Positions 52,553 to 61,672 of a stretch of 64,000 nucleotides of DNA are shown one piece after another (positions within the stretch are counted from its first letter, which is position 1; every line of letters starts with the position of its first letter). The stretch is from Paenibacillus sp. ACRRY (GTDB taxonomy: Bacteria; Bacillota; Bacilli; Paenibacillales; Paenibacillaceae), in the NCBI RefSeq assembly GCF_022346995.1, contig NZ_JAKRNM010000012.1, forward strand, positions 1 through 64,000, in the 5' to 3' direction. The translations under genes and the position numbers were made by a program. Under the pieces are notes generated by a model, which was not told where the DNA came from, searched no databases, and worked only from the letters and a program-made list of their open reading frames with translations.

Positions 52553-53310
52553 TGCATACGTACTTCAAAAGTGTATGGCCGCCCATTGTGGCGGTTATTC
52601 TCTTTATAGCGATATGGCAGGGTGCCGTGTCCCTGTTTCATATTGAGAAATGGATGCTGCCCGCACCTTCCGACATCGCACACGAAGCTGCTTCCCAAGC
52701 AGAACGCCTGGGCATGCATGCATGGGCGACCATTCAGCTCACTTTAATTGGCTTCGCAGCTGGTACGCTGGTCGGGCTGCTGATCGCCATGGTGCTGCAT
52801 CTGATTCCATTCCTGAAGTCTGCCCTGTATCCTTTACTTATTCTTAGTCAAAATATACCGACGATTGCGCTCGCTCCGCTCCTGCTCATCTGGTTCGGAT
52901 TCGGACTGCTGCCCAAACTGATTACCATCATCCTGGTCTGCTTCTTCCCCGTTGCTGTTGCTGCCATGGACGGACTGACACGAACGGATGCTGCCATGAT
53001 GAATTACATGCGCATGGCGGGAGCAAGACGCGGCCCAATTTTCTGGAAGCTGGAGCTCCCACACGCACTGCCTTCCATCTTCTCCGGTGTCAAGATTGCC
53101 GCGACTTACAGCGTCATGGGTGCCATTATTGCCGAATGGATCGGAGCCGACAAAGGAATCGGATATTACATGATGCTTCAGAAGTCCGCTTACCGGACAG
53201 ATCGACTATTCGTTGCGATCATGATTATTGTCGCGCTCAGCCTGCTGCTCTTCCTGTTCATTGCCCTGCTGGAGAAGCTGCTCGTTCGCTGGCGACCACA
53301 GAAGCGCTGA
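52552..53310 (+). CDS. thiX: thiamine-precursor ABC transporter permease (ThiX-like)
   Basis: A 252-residue permease with six hydrophobic segments and the ATPase-contact loop MRMAGARRGPIFWKLELPHA (EAA-type). It belongs to the nitrate/taurine/pyrimidine permease group. Its ATG shares one base with the stop of the upstream gene. With the ThiY-like binding protein and the ATPase it forms the importer. Confidence 0.9.
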   Translation: MHTYFKSVWPPIVAVILFIAIWQGAVSLFHIEKWMLPAPSDIAHEAASQAERLGMHAWATIQLTLIGFAAGTLVGLLIAMVLHLIPFLKSALYPLLILSQNIPTIALAPLLLIWFGFGLLPKLITIILVCFFPVAVAAMDGLTRTDAAMMNYMRMAGARRGPIFWKLELPHALPSIFSGVKIAATYSVMGAIIAEWIGADKGIGYYMMLQKSAYRTDRLFVAIMIIVALSLLLFLFIALLEKLLVRWRPQKR

Positions 53311-53353
53311 TTCGCAGCACAAGCACTATACAAGGTTAGGAAGTGAATGCGAG

Positions 53354-54259
53354 ATGACACTCAAATATAACGAACAGGCAACACCTGCACCTGGCGGAAG
53401 CGTCGCAATGTCAACCAATGAAGGATCACTTCGCTCTGCTTCCATTGCTACCTCCGATTCGGGTACAAGGCAAATGCCTGCACTGGAAGTACAGGACGTC
53501 CATGCTTCCTTCCGGGAACGGCGGAACAAGCTGTCTGTCCTGAATGGATTATCCCTGACCGTAGACCAAGGTGAATTCGTGGCGATCGTTGGACCTTCCG
53601 GTTGCGGCAAGAGTACGTTGTTCCATATCATTGGCGGGCTGTTGAAACCCCAAACAGGCCAGGTTCTCATGAACGGACAGATTGTTACCGGGCAGCGGGG
53701 CAAAATCAGCTATATGCCGCAGCAGCCTGCTCTCTTTCCTTGGCGTACCATTGAAGACAACGTGCTGCTTGCCGGTGAAGTGTCCGCTAATACTACTCCC
53801 AAGGCAGAAGCACTTGCAGAAGCACGGAAATGGCTTTCCAGCGTCGGTTTGGGCGGGTTTGAACAGGCATATCCTCACATGCTATCAGGCGGTATGCAGC
53901 AGCGGGCAGCCTTTTTGCGTGCCCTGCTCAGTCCGCAGGAGCTGATGCTGCTGGATGAGCCCTTCAGCGCCCTCGATGCCTTGACACGCAGTGACATGCA
54001 GCGCTGGCTGCTCGATATATGGGAACAAAACCGCCGATCTGTGCTGTTTATTACCCACAATATCGAAGAGGCACTGCTGCTTGCCGATCGAATCTATGTA
54101 TTATCCAATCGACCTGCGACTGTGCTGCATGAGGTACATGTCCCTTTTGATCGTCCAAGACGTGAACAAATAACGGAAGAGACAGCTTTCCTCGAACGCA
54201 AACGACAGATTTCGGAGTGGATGAAAGAAGAACAGAAAAAAGCCCGGCTAACTCCATAG
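53354..54259 (+). CDS. thiZ: thiamine-precursor ABC transporter ATPase (ThiZ-like)
   Basis: A 301-residue ATPase with an extra Ser/Thr/Ala-rich N-terminus of about 45 residues, then Walker [11 protein letters not shown], the Q-loop region PQQPALFPWR, signature LSGGMQQRAAFLRALL and Walker B LMLLDEPFSALD. The group is that of nitrate/taurine/HMP importers. The ATG at 53354 follows AGGAAGTG. Last gene of the TPP-controlled operon. Confidence 0.92.
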   Translation: MTLKYNEQATPAPGGSVAMSTNEGSLRSASIATSDSGTRQMPALEVQDVHASFRERRNKLSVLNGLSLTVDQGEFVAIVGPSGCGKSTLFHIIGGLLKPQTGQVLMNGQIVTGQRGKISYMPQQPALFPWRTIEDNVLLAGEVSANTTPKAEALAEARKWLSSVGLGGFEQAYPHMLSGGMQQRAAFLRALLSPQELMLLDEPFSALDALTRSDMQRWLLDIWEQNRRSVLFITHNIEEALLLADRIYVLSNRPATVLHEVHVPFDRPRREQITEETAFLERKRQISEWMKEEQKKARLTP

Positions 54260-54270
54260 CACGGGTTTTT
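54240..54270 (+). terminator. weak terminator after thiZ
   Basis: AAAAAGCCCG pairs with CGGGTTTTT around a 15-base loop, with a bulged G, overlapping the end of thiZ. Stem is short. Confidence 0.5.
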
Positions 54271-54359
54271 CGTTATATTTTTCCAAAACAGTGATCCACA
54301 TTCATGATATTCACGTATCAACCTTCAAAAGATAAAAGATGACTAGGAGGGGCCACTTC

Positions 54360-55166
54360 ATGCATTCCCAAGCTTTTGCACCACTGATTGATGCTCATAT
54401 CCATTTTGACAAATATACCGTAGAGGAACAGCAGCATATGCTGCAATCTTTCCCGGATCATCAGGTTGAGGCAGTCATCGCCGTTTCCATGAATATCACC
54501 TCGGCACAGGATAATCTGGAGCTGGCGAGACAGAATCCCCGATTCATCTATCCGGCTTTTGGCTTTCACCCGGAACAGCCCTTGCCTTCAGCGCAGGATC
54601 AGAACCTGTTCTTCGACTGGATTGAAAAAAATATCGAACAAGCTGTAGCCATCGGGGAAGTTGGATTGCCCTATTACAATCGCCAGGAAGCAGAACAGGC
54701 GGGACTTGCTTTTGATCAGAGTGGATATATTGAACTGCTCGAACGATTTATTCAACTCGCCAAGCGGCATAACAAACCCATCGTGCTTCATGCCGTTTAC
54801 GAGGATGCCGACATCGTATGCGACTTGCTGGAACAATATCAGGTCAGACGCGCCCATTTCCACTGGTTCAAGGGTTCCCGTCAAACCGTACGACGAATGG
54901 CGGATAACGGGTACTTCATCTCCTTCACGCCAGATATTCAGTATGAAGAGGAGATTCGTGAACTGGCAAGACAATATCCCGCTGAACAGGTCATGGCAGA
55001 GACGGATGGACCTTGGCCATTCGAAGGGCCCTTTCAGGGACAGATGACACATCCCGCCATGACGAGGCAGGTGATTCAGGCCTGGAGCGAGATTACGGGC
55101 ATGGGAACCGAGCGGGCAGCTCGTCTCTTTTACCAGAACACGAAGCGGTTCTACCGCTTACCCTAA
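54360..55166 (+). CDS. TatD-family hydrolase
   Basis: A 268-residue metal-dependent hydrolase (amidohydrolase barrel). The HxH start LIDAHIHFDKY, the glutamate in VAIGEVGLPYY, the histidines in IVLHAVYEDAD and HFHWFKGS, and the aspartate in MAETDGPWPFEG give the expected metal site. TatD enzymes are DNA 3'-exonucleases or related hydrolases. AGGAGGGG lies 8 bases before the ATG at 54360. It follows the thiamine operon after about 100 bases; a link to it is not evident. Confidence 0.9.
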   Translation: MHSQAFAPLIDAHIHFDKYTVEEQQHMLQSFPDHQVEAVIAVSMNITSAQDNLELARQNPRFIYPAFGFHPEQPLPSAQDQNLFFDWIEKNIEQAVAIGEVGLPYYNRQEAEQAGLAFDQSGYIELLERFIQLAKRHNKPIVLHAVYEDADIVCDLLEQYQVRRAHFHWFKGSRQTVRRMADNGYFISFTPDIQYEEEIRELARQYPAEQVMAETDGPWPFEGPFQGQMTHPAMTRQVIQAWSEITGMGTERAARLFYQNTKRFYRLP

Positions 55167-55187
55167 TGCATAGCACAGATGGACGAC

Positions 55188-55222
55188 AAAAGGGTCAGCC
55201 GGACTTCCCGGCTGACCCTTTT
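55188..55222. terminator. bidirectional terminator
   Basis: AAAAGGGTCAGCCGG (55188-55202) and CCGGCTGACCCTTTT (55208-55222) are perfect complements with a 5-base loop, between the convergent TatD and nitroreductase genes. Confidence 0.93.
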
Positions 55223-55234
55223 CGTTGACCTCAA

Positions 55235-55978
55235 TTAACGTTTCATAAAGCCTCTGCCTTCGAGATACGATTTCATCTGCAGACGTGCCGGCTCGGTAAG
55301 CCGTTTGGCCATCAACTCAGACCACGGCGTTGTACGCTCACCATTGGTGCGTGCTTTCATATAGGCTGTCGTGGTTTCGTCATAGCTTTCCACGCCTCGC
55401 AGCGTCTCTTCGGCATCATAGCGATTGCGGTGAAGAACAGCGTTCAGCGGCAGACGCGGACGAATTCCGGTTTCCTGGTCGGCTATACCGACACACATGC
55501 CGAAGACAGGGTATACCCCTTCCGGTAATCCCAGCAATTCAGTCACTTCTTCAATTTTGTTACGCAGACCACCGATATATACAATCCCGAAACCGAGCGA
55601 CTCTGCGGCCAGAGCGGCATTCTGGGAGGCAAGAGCCACATCGATCGTTGCTACCATAAAATTCTCTGTGGAATCGGCATACGACTCCTTCTCCGGATGG
55701 TGACGCTTCGCTGCATCACTCAGTCGATATAGGTCCGCACACCACACGAGGAACACAGGGCATTCCTCCACGTAAGCTTGGTTGCCTGCCAGTGCAGCGA
55801 GCTTCGATTTTAGTTCCCGTTCCGTCACGGCAACGACGCTATATGCCTGTACAGTGCTGGAAGAGGACGCCATCTGACCGGCAGCCACGATTGCCGCAAG
55901 CTGCTCCTCGCTTACTGGATCCGGCTTGAATTTCCGCACCGAGCGGTGTTTCATCATCAATTCAATGGTTTCATTCAT
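55235..55978 (-). CDS. NfsA/NfrA-like NADPH nitroreductase
   Basis: A 247-residue FMN-dependent oxidoreductase of the NfsA/NfrA group, with HRSVRKFKPDPV at the start, ASSSSTVQAYSVVAV for FMN contact, and ESLGFGIVYIGGLRN in the middle. It reduces nitro compounds, flavins or quinones. Its ATG overlaps the TetR gene stop by 8 bases, so it forms an operon with that regulator and is probably its target. Confidence 0.92.
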   Translation of the reverse strand: MNETIELMMKHRSVRKFKPDPVSEEQLAAIVAAGQMASSSSTVQAYSVVAVTERELKSKLAALAGNQAYVEECPVFLVWCADLYRLSDAAKRHHPEKESYADSTENFMVATIDVALASQNAALAAESLGFGIVYIGGLRNKIEEVTELLGLPEGVYPVFGMCVGIADQETGIRPRLPLNAVLHRNRYDAEETLRGVESYDETTTAYMKARTNGERTTPWSELMAKRLTEPARLQMKSYLEGRGFMKR

Positions 55979-56567
55979 GTCTGTTCACTCCCAATCCTCG
56001 TAATACAAATTCAATCGTCTGTTCAGCCAGCTTATCTGTATCCATGTCCTCATAGTTAAACGTAAACCTTGAGTTTTTGGCGCGTTTGTGTGCCAGAGCC
56101 ACACCCATGACCTGAAGCATTGCATAAGATACGGAATCGATCTGGAATACACCCTGGTCTTTACCTTCCTGCAACAGATCATTCACTTTGGTCCAGACAG
56201 GGTCCAGGAAACGAAATACGGTAGCCGTGCGATGAGTGTTCAGTGTAATTTCGAGCTGTACAATGTCGCTCATCTCCCAATCCGTCATCGTGAACTTCAC
56301 GACTTCACCTACAATTTTGCTGATACCCTCCACAGGGGACATGGACTCCGCAGCCAATTCAATCAGCATATAACCAGGAAAGAAGTGCTCAAATATGGCT
56401 TCAAACACCTTTTCTTTTCCGCCAAAATGGTATGAGACCAGTGACACATTGGCACCCGCCTCATCACAGATTTGACGAACACTTGTCCCGTCATACCCCT
56501 GCTGTGCAAAAAGTTTTTTGGCTGCGAGCAAAATCCTCGTTTTGATATCCAATTCAGGTTCCGTCAT
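55971..56567 (-). CDS. TetR-family regulator
   Basis: A 198-residue repressor with the N-terminal helix-turn-helix (GTSVRQICDEAGANVSLVSYHF...) and a C-terminal ligand domain. Overlap with the nitroreductase gene and a perfect palindrome about 80 bases upstream of its start suggest autoregulation and control of the nitroreductase. Inducer unknown. Confidence 0.9.
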   Translation of the reverse strand: MTEPELDIKTRILLAAKKLFAQQGYDGTSVRQICDEAGANVSLVSYHFGGKEKVFEAIFEHFFPGYMLIELAAESMSPVEGISKIVGEVVKFTMTDWEMSDIVQLEITLNTHRTATVFRFLDPVWTKVNDLLQEGKDQGVFQIDSVSYAMLQVMGVALAHKRAKNSRFTFNYEDMDTDKLAEQTIEFVLRGLGVNRHE

Positions 56568-56644
56568 TCCGTTCGCTCCTCTTGTCCGTTCTTATCATGC
56601 TCCAGCTTCCCGTGCTGAAGCCAGGCTGTTTCATCTATTTATTA

Positions 56645-56661
56645 TGAAAGTTTAACTTTCA
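56645..56661 (-). promoter_or_regulatory. perfect 8-1-8 operator of the TetR gene
   Basis: TGAAAGTT-T-AACTTTCA is perfectly symmetrical and lies 78 bases before the TetR start codon, where an autoregulatory operator is expected. Confidence 0.7.
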
Positions 56662-56718
56662 AAGCGCAAGGCATGTTCCATATCCATGTCAGAGCTCTAA
56701 CTGGGCCTCTGATACACA

Positions 56719-56754
56719 GCAGGCACCCCGGTTGAGATCCACCGGGGTGCCTGC
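56719..56754 (-). terminator. hairpin after DUF3533 gene
   Basis: GCAGGCACCCCGGT (56719-56732) pairs perfectly with ACCGGGGTGCCTGC (56741-56754) around an 8-base loop, 34 bases beyond the stop. No T tract follows on the minus strand. Confidence 0.7.
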
Positions 56755-56787
56755 TCCAATACTATAGAGTCATTTACATCTGTAATA

Positions 56788-57948
56788 TTAGCTGTTCACT
56801 TGAGCCGGGCTTGGTGCACCTGCTGGCATACGCTGTTTTTTGAGCAAGGTCACTACCAGGGAGAGGGCAACTGCGATGACCAGAACAATCGCAACAGATC
56901 CGGCTGCCGACTGAACGCCAGGTCCACCGAGTTGAACGCTCAGAATACCTTGAACTGCGTACGTTGCAGGCAAGTACTGTCCGATGCCGCTGTAGAAACC
57001 ATTAAGCAGCTCACGTGGTACCATTGCACCGGAAGATACCAGTTGCAGGGACAGTGAGATAATGTTGAACAGGCTTCCTGCAGGTCCGAAGCAGATCAGG
57101 AAGAACTGCGAGAAGAACATAAACGTGCAGAGGAACAGAGCCTGGAACAACCAGAACGCGATAAATCCTTGGGCGATCTGTCCCCCCAGCGCAACAATCA
57201 GCGATGAGCCAAGTAGCGATACGACAAGAGCAGATCCGATGTTAATGACAACTCTCGCACCGAACAGCGTCAAGCGGGAATAGGTTGCTGACAGCATGCC
57301 CATAGCTGTCTGCAGATTCATACCCATGATCATGGCGCCGACATAAGAAGCCAGTACCATCATCATCGGTACCATCTGATTATTCATGCCGTTCACCGGA
57401 TTAATCGAAGTTGTTGTGCCTTCAACCCGGGTAGCCAGATTGGCAGCAGCATCGGCAGCCTGATCGGCAGGTGCTCCTGCAGCTGTCAGTACGGTCTGTA
57501 CGCCTTGTGCAGTGGCTTGCTTATTGATTGTGTTCGTCACACTTTGGGAGACGCCCTGCATCATGCTTTTGATCGTAACCGGGTTAGCTTCGTTAATAGT
57601 GTACTTAATCTCAGCTGTAGAACCTGCGGTCTGAAGAAGCTCGTTAAAGCCTGCTGGAATATTCAGAACCATATGAACTTTGTGATGATTCAGCTGATCC
57701 AATGCCTCAGCGGAACTGAGATCAGATACGGTGTGGAAAGGCAGCGTCTTAGCCATACTATCCGCAATACCTTGCGACATTTCTCCATCCTCGTTCACAA
57801 TCGCTACCGTTAATTCATTCGTGCGGTCGTTCACGCCGGAGTATGCAGTCATCCAGATCACGCTGAAGATCACTTGGAACATAAGTGCCGTTACGATCCC
57901 CACAATCACTGGCGGTTTTTTCAATAAAATGCGTAATGCCTGTAGCAT
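56788..57948 (-). CDS. ABC-2-type/YhgE-Pip-like (DUF3533) membrane protein
   Basis: A 386-residue membrane protein. One N-terminal helix (about 12-35) is followed by a large extracellular domain (about 38-190) with NELTVAIVNEDGEMSQG and LDQLNHHKVHMVLNIPAGFN, then five or six helices. This is the layout of YhgE/Pip, DUF3533 and ABC-2-type exporters. No ATPase gene is next to it. TTGGAGG precedes the ATG. A large dyad lies about 40 bases upstream, so it is probably under a repressor. Function in the family includes drug efflux and phage or secretion receptor roles. Confidence 0.8.
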   Translation of the reverse strand: MLQALRILLKKPPVIVGIVTALMFQVIFSVIWMTAYSGVNDRTNELTVAIVNEDGEMSQGIADSMAKTLPFHTVSDLSSAEALDQLNHHKVHMVLNIPAGFNELLQTAGSTAEIKYTINEANPVTIKSMMQGVSQSVTNTINKQATAQGVQTVLTAAGAPADQAADAAANLATRVEGTTTSINPVNGMNNQMVPMMMVLASYVGAMIMGMNLQTAMGMLSATYSRLTLFGARVVINIGSALVVSLLGSSLIVALGGQIAQGFIAFWLFQALFLCTFMFFSQFFLICFGPAGSLFNIISLSLQLVSSGAMVPRELLNGFYSGIGQYLPATYAVQGILSVQLGGPGVQSAAGSVAIVLVIAVALSLVVTLLKKQRMPAGAPSPAQVNS

Positions 57949-57986
57949 AAAATAAGGTCCTCCAATATAGATTAGTTCACATTTGA

Positions 57987-58021
57987 TTTAAACGATCGTT
58001 TGAATCAAACAATTGTTTAAA
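57987..58021 (-). promoter_or_regulatory. 35-bp composite dyad upstream of the DUF3533 gene
   Basis: Two perfect 12-base palindromes, AAACGATCGTTT (57990-58001) and AAACAATTGTTT (58007-58018), are separated by 5 bases. Together with flanks they form one dyad centred on 58004, with 17-base arms and only two mismatches. Tandem palindromes of this kind bind two TetR-type dimers. No matching regulator gene is adjacent in this window. Confidence 0.75.
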
Positions 58022-58124
58022 TTTTAATTGCATATGTCATTATTGTCAACTGATTTCTGAAATGTTCAGAAACATCATTCTTATTTCATAAAGTTCATTT
58101 CCTTTTTCATAAAAAGGCAAGAAA

Positions 58125-58154
58125 AAGCACGGTTCACCGCAGCGAACCGCGCTT
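58125..58154 (-). terminator. copA terminator
   Basis: AAGCACGGTTC pairs with GAACCGCGCTT (one mismatch) around a short loop, followed on the minus strand by TTTTTCTTGCC. It lies about 50 bases beyond the copA stop. Confidence 0.85.
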
Positions 58155-58200
58155 CATTTCAGGCCAGGCTGAAGGTAATCGTACGCCTATCGCCTGCATT

Positions 58201-60726
58201 CTACTTTGGATTGCGTTCCAACTTCAACCGTTGCAAACGCAGCGAATTCAATACAACCGATACGGAACTGAATGCCATTGCCGCTCCAGCCAGCCAAGGG
58301 GCCAGGAAACCTACTGCAGCGATTGGAATACCAATGACGTTATAGCCAAGCGCCCAGAACAAGTTCTGCTTGATATTGCCCATGGTGCGCCGGCTCATTT
58401 CAATGGCATCCGCTATACTGTTCAGATCACCACGCATCAGCGTGATATCTGCCGCTTCCATCGCTACGTCTGTTCCAGTCCCAATGGCCATGCCGATATC
58501 TGCTGTAGCCAGGGCTGGCGCGTCATTAATGCCGTCACCTACCATTGCCACCTTCAGCCCGCTATCCTGCAGCTTTTTCACTTCAGCTGCTTTACCTTCA
58601 GGCAAGACCTCTGCCAGGACATGATGGATACCTGCTTGCTCCGCCACGGCACGTGCCGTACGCTCATTATCTCCCGTAATCATGATGACATCGATATTCA
58701 TCGCCTGAAGACGCTGAATGGCTTCGCGTGATGTATCCTTGATGGTATCAGCTACGGCTATAATACCTGCCCAGCGGCTATCTACTGCTATCAGCATCGC
58801 TGTGCGGCCGGCCTCCTCCAGTTCATTCATCTGGCGAATGGTCGCCTCCGGTACCTCCACATGAGCATCTGCGAGCAGCCGCCGTGTTCCCACCAGTATC
58901 TCCTGGCCCTGAATTCTGGCCCGAACGCCATATCCCGGAATATTCTCAAACTGCTCCGATTGGGAAAATACAATCCCTTTATCTCGGATTCCTGCAACGA
59001 TAGCTTCTGCCAGAGGATGCTCCGAGCTATGTTCTGCTGCTCCAACCCGCTGCAACAGCTCCGCTTCCGACCAATTGGGTGCCGTTATCACATCTGTCAG
59101 CACGGGTTTACCTTGGGTGACTGTTCCTGTTTTATCCAATACCACTGTCTGAATCTGCTGTGCTGATTCCAGATGTTCTCCGCCTTTGAACAGGATGCCA
59201 TATTCGGCCGCCCGTCCTGATCCCGCCATGACAGAGGTTGGAGTTGCCAGCCCCAAGGCACATGGACAGGCGATGACCAGTACAGCAATCGCTTTTTCCA
59301 GTGATCCTGCGAAGTCACCGGGGCTGGCAAACAGATACCAGATCAAGAATGTCAGTGCAGCAATACCGACTACAATCGGGACAAAGATGCCTGAGATGAC
59401 ATCCGCAATCCGCTGAATGGGTGCTTTGGAACCCTGTGCCTGTTCAACCACTTTAATGATCTGAGATAATGCGGTATCCGAGCCGACTCGTGTTGCACGC
59501 AGCCTCAGTGCACCGTTTTTATTCAGTGTAGCCCCCGTAACTTCATCCCCCGGCTTTTTATCAACAGGCAAACTTTCACCGCTTAGCATGGATTCATCGA
59601 CCGAGGATTGCCCTTCTTCCACAACACCATCCACTGGGATGCTGTCCCCCGGTCTAACCAACACAATGTCACCTACTGCTACATACGCTGCGGGCACAAC
59701 CACTTCCTGGCCGTCCCGGATGACCCGGGCTTCACGAGGGGCCAGTTCGATCAGGCTTTTGATGGCCTGGGACGAGCGGCCTTTCGCTACGGCTTCAAAC
59801 CATTTTCCAAGCAAAATCAACGTAATCAGAATGGCACTAGTCTCGTAATACAGTTCAACCGAAGGCATAGTGGCGCCCGCAATCGTCCCCATCCCACCGT
59901 GATCCATCGTTGTCGTTGAAGGTATCATTCCACTCGCGAGGGTCAGATACAAACTATAGAAGAATGCCGCGCTCGTACCCAGAGCGACCAGAACGTCCAT
60001 ATTGGCACTGCCGTTACGCAGCGCTTTGTATGCCCCGACATAAAATTGCCACCCAATAACGAACTGCACCGGTGCTGCCAATACCAGCTGGAACCATGGA
60101 TTCATGAACAGATCAGGCACCCAAATCCATGATGTAAATGAGAAATGGCCTACCATGGCCCACAGCAGCGGTACGGATAATAAGGCGGAGATCATCCATT
60201 TCCATTTTTTGCGCTGCAGCTCACGTTCGCGAACGGAGGAGGTTTCTTCCTGCGTCTGCTGTAATTCGGCACCATATCCCAGCTGTTTGATTTTGGCTGT
60301 AATATCGGAAGGTTTCAGTGCTCCTGCTGCAAATTCAACGTGTCCAGTCTCCAGTGCCAGGTTTACATTCGCTAGCGATACACCTGGCAGACGGGAAAGC
60401 CCCTTCTCAATCCGGGCGGAGCACGCCGCACACGTCATACCCGTGATGTCCAAATCAATGGATTCCGTTACTGTACCATAGCCGAGCGCCTTCACCTTAT
60501 CCCGCAATGCGTTGACACTTACAGCCTTTGGGTCATACGTAACGCTTGCTTGTTCTATGGCGAGATTAACGCTGGCCTGCTGCACACCTTCCATACGGGA
60601 TAATCCCTTCTCGATCCTTGTGGAACAGGCGGCACAGGTCATGCCCGTAATCTGCAGCGTTGTCTGCGCTCCACCCGGCTGTGTTCCGGCTGCAGGCGTA
60701 AGTTCCGTTGATGATGATTTATCCAT
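58201..60726 (-). CDS. copA: copper-exporting P-type ATPase
   Basis: An 841-residue P1B-ATPase that exports Cu(I). Two N-terminal metal-binding domains carry GMTCAACS (C31/C34 and C99/C102), followed by eight membrane helices with the CPC motif in [14 protein letters not shown], the actuator loop, the phosphorylation site DKTGT and the hinge [19 protein letters not shown] precedes the ATG. It has its own CsoR operator upstream and is separated from copZ by about 160 bases, so it is expressed apart from csoR-copZ but by the same repressor. Confidence 0.97.
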   Translation of the reverse strand: MDKSSSTELTPAAGTQPGGAQTTLQITGMTCAACSTRIEKGLSRMEGVQQASVNLAIEQASVTYDPKAVSVNALRDKVKALGYGTVTESIDLDITGMTCAACSARIEKGLSRLPGVSLANVNLALETGHVEFAAGALKPSDITAKIKQLGYGAELQQTQEETSSVRERELQRKKWKWMISALLSVPLLWAMVGHFSFTSWIWVPDLFMNPWFQLVLAAPVQFVIGWQFYVGAYKALRNGSANMDVLVALGTSAAFFYSLYLTLASGMIPSTTTMDHGGMGTIAGATMPSVELYYETSAILITLILLGKWFEAVAKGRSSQAIKSLIELAPREARVIRDGQEVVVPAAYVAVGDIVLVRPGDSIPVDGVVEEGQSSVDESMLSGESLPVDKKPGDEVTGATLNKNGALRLRATRVGSDTALSQIIKVVEQAQGSKAPIQRIADVISGIFVPIVVGIAALTFLIWYLFASPGDFAGSLEKAIAVLVIACPCALGLATPTSVMAGSGRAAEYGILFKGGEHLESAQQIQTVVLDKTGTVTQGKPVLTDVITAPNWSEAELLQRVGAAEHSSEHPLAEAIVAGIRDKGIVFSQSEQFENIPGYGVRARIQGQEILVGTRRLLADAHVEVPEATIRQMNELEEAGRTAMLIAVDSRWAGIIAVADTIKDTSREAIQRLQAMNIDVIMITGDNERTARAVAEQAGIHHVLAEVLPEGKAAEVKKLQDSGLKVAMVGDGINDAPALATADIGMAIGTGTDVAMEAADITLMRGDLNSIADAIEMSRRTMGNIKQNLFWALGYNVIGIPIAAVGFLAPWLAGAAMAFSSVSVVLNSLRLQRLKLERNPK

Positions 60727-60761
60727 GATGGGTTCTCCTTTCGTATGAACTATTTACTCAC

Positions 60762-60778
60762 ATACCCCTATAGGGTAT
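60762..60778 (-). promoter_or_regulatory. CsoR operator of copA
   Basis: ATACCCCTATAGGGTAT is a perfect palindrome of the TACCCC...GGGGTA type bound by CsoR, with its inner GG shortened by one. It sits 36 bases before the copA start. Confidence 0.85.
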
Positions 60779-60796
60779 AAAACAGTCAAAAAATCA

Positions 60797-60877
60797 GGCT
60801 TAAACGATGATCTCTCGCATCTGATGTCTATCGGCCCTTTGGCACAGACCATAGACAATGAGAAATCCGTTTAAGCC
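60797..60877 (-). terminator. branched hairpin after copZ
   Basis: GGCTTAAACG (60797-60806) pairs with CGTTTAAGCC (60868-60877), and GTCTAT with ATAGAC lie inside. On the minus strand it is followed by TGATTTTTTG, so it could end the csoR-copZ transcript before copA. Confidence 0.65.
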
Positions 60878-60885
60878 AACATCGA

Positions 60886-61086
60886 TTAGACTACATCGTA
60901 TCCTTGATCTTCAATAGCAGCCTTGATTTGCTTTACGTTCACCTGCTGCTCATCATATTCCACGGCAACGGTTCCAGCTGCCAGGTCAACCTGTCCTTTG
61001 GCACCCACATTCTTCACCGCTTCTTCAACCGATTTGACACAGTGGTTGCACGACATTCCAGTAACATTCAGCGTAACGTTAGACAT
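60886..61086 (-). CDS. copZ: copper chaperone CopZ
   Basis: A 66-residue HMA-fold metallochaperone with the Cu(I) site GMSCNHC and the usual beta-alpha-beta-beta-alpha-beta length. It carries copper to CopA in the cytosol and can hand it to CsoR. The gene lies 54 bases after csoR on the same strand, hence one operon. TTGGGATAT...AAGGAGGAAT precedes the ATG. Confidence 0.96.
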   Translation of the reverse strand: MSNVTLNVTGMSCNHCVKSVEEAVKNVGAKGQVDLAAGTVAVEYDEQQVNVKQIKAAIEDQGYDVV

Positions 61087-61140
61087 GATCCATTCCTCCT
61101 TGGGATATATAAATGATTGCTTTATTCCTTGAAAATCGAA

Positions 61141-61539
61141 TTACTTCATCAACTTCCTTACCGTAACGAGCAGTTCATCCACTACTTCGTGTTCCCCTGC
61201 CTGAATGCGTTCGACAATACAGCTCTTCATGTGGCCTTCAAGCAATAGCTTGCCCACTGAATTCAGTGCAGACTGCGCAGCCGCAATCTGGGTAAGCACA
61301 TCATCACAATACGTGTCCTTCTCGATCAATCCCTTGATCCCACGAATCTGGCCTTCTACCCGGTTCAAACGAGAGATCAGGTTGCTCTTCATCTCCTGCG
61401 AATGATGGCTCTTGCGCACACGCTTACCGTTACTGCCTTCGGCATGGCATGCCGCTGCTTGCTGAACGGGTTCATTATCATCGGACGGCGTTACGGATGG
61501 TTCCAAGGGTTCCTTGGGATGGCTCTGATGATCCATCAT
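61141..61539 (-). CDS. csoR: copper-sensing repressor CsoR
   Basis: A 132-residue DUF156/CsoR repressor. The copper ligands are C78 (TYCDDVL), H103 and C107 (EGHMKSC), and the helix LISRLNRVEGQIRGI is conserved. A variable hydrophilic N-terminus of about 45 residues rich in Pro, Glu and His precedes the core and is longer than in B. subtilis; it includes an extra CHAE. The start at 61539 follows an AGAGGTG site; two adjacent ATG codons make it ambiguous by one residue. Confidence 0.95.
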   Translation of the reverse strand: MMDHQSHPKEPLEPSVTPSDDNEPVQQAAACHAEGSNGKRVRKSHHSQEMKSNLISRLNRVEGQIRGIKGLIEKDTYCDDVLTQIAAAQSALNSVGKLLLEGHMKSCIVERIQAGEHEVVDELLVTVRKLMK

Positions 61540-61575
61540 GAACACCTCTTTCCTTCGTTCTTTTCACAGTGTAAC

Positions 61576-61592
61576 ATACCCCATGGGGGTAT
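61576..61592 (-). promoter_or_regulatory. CsoR operator of csoR-copZ
   Basis: ATACCCCATGGGGGTAT is a classic CsoR box (TACCCC-x-x-GGGGTA type) 37 bases before the csoR start. It matches the copA operator in its outer bases, so CsoR represses both units. Confidence 0.92.
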
Positions 61593-61672
61593 TCAACCCT
61601 AAAAATAATGTCTTCTTTTTAACTGTTAAGATCACTTTAAATCCTATGTAATATACATTGTGCAAGTCATCA

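Noticed and set aside
58201-60726. Duplicated metal-binding domain as a recent tandem duplication artefact
   Set aside because: Two HMA domains are normal in Bacillus-type CopA, and the two differ clearly outside the CAAC motif.
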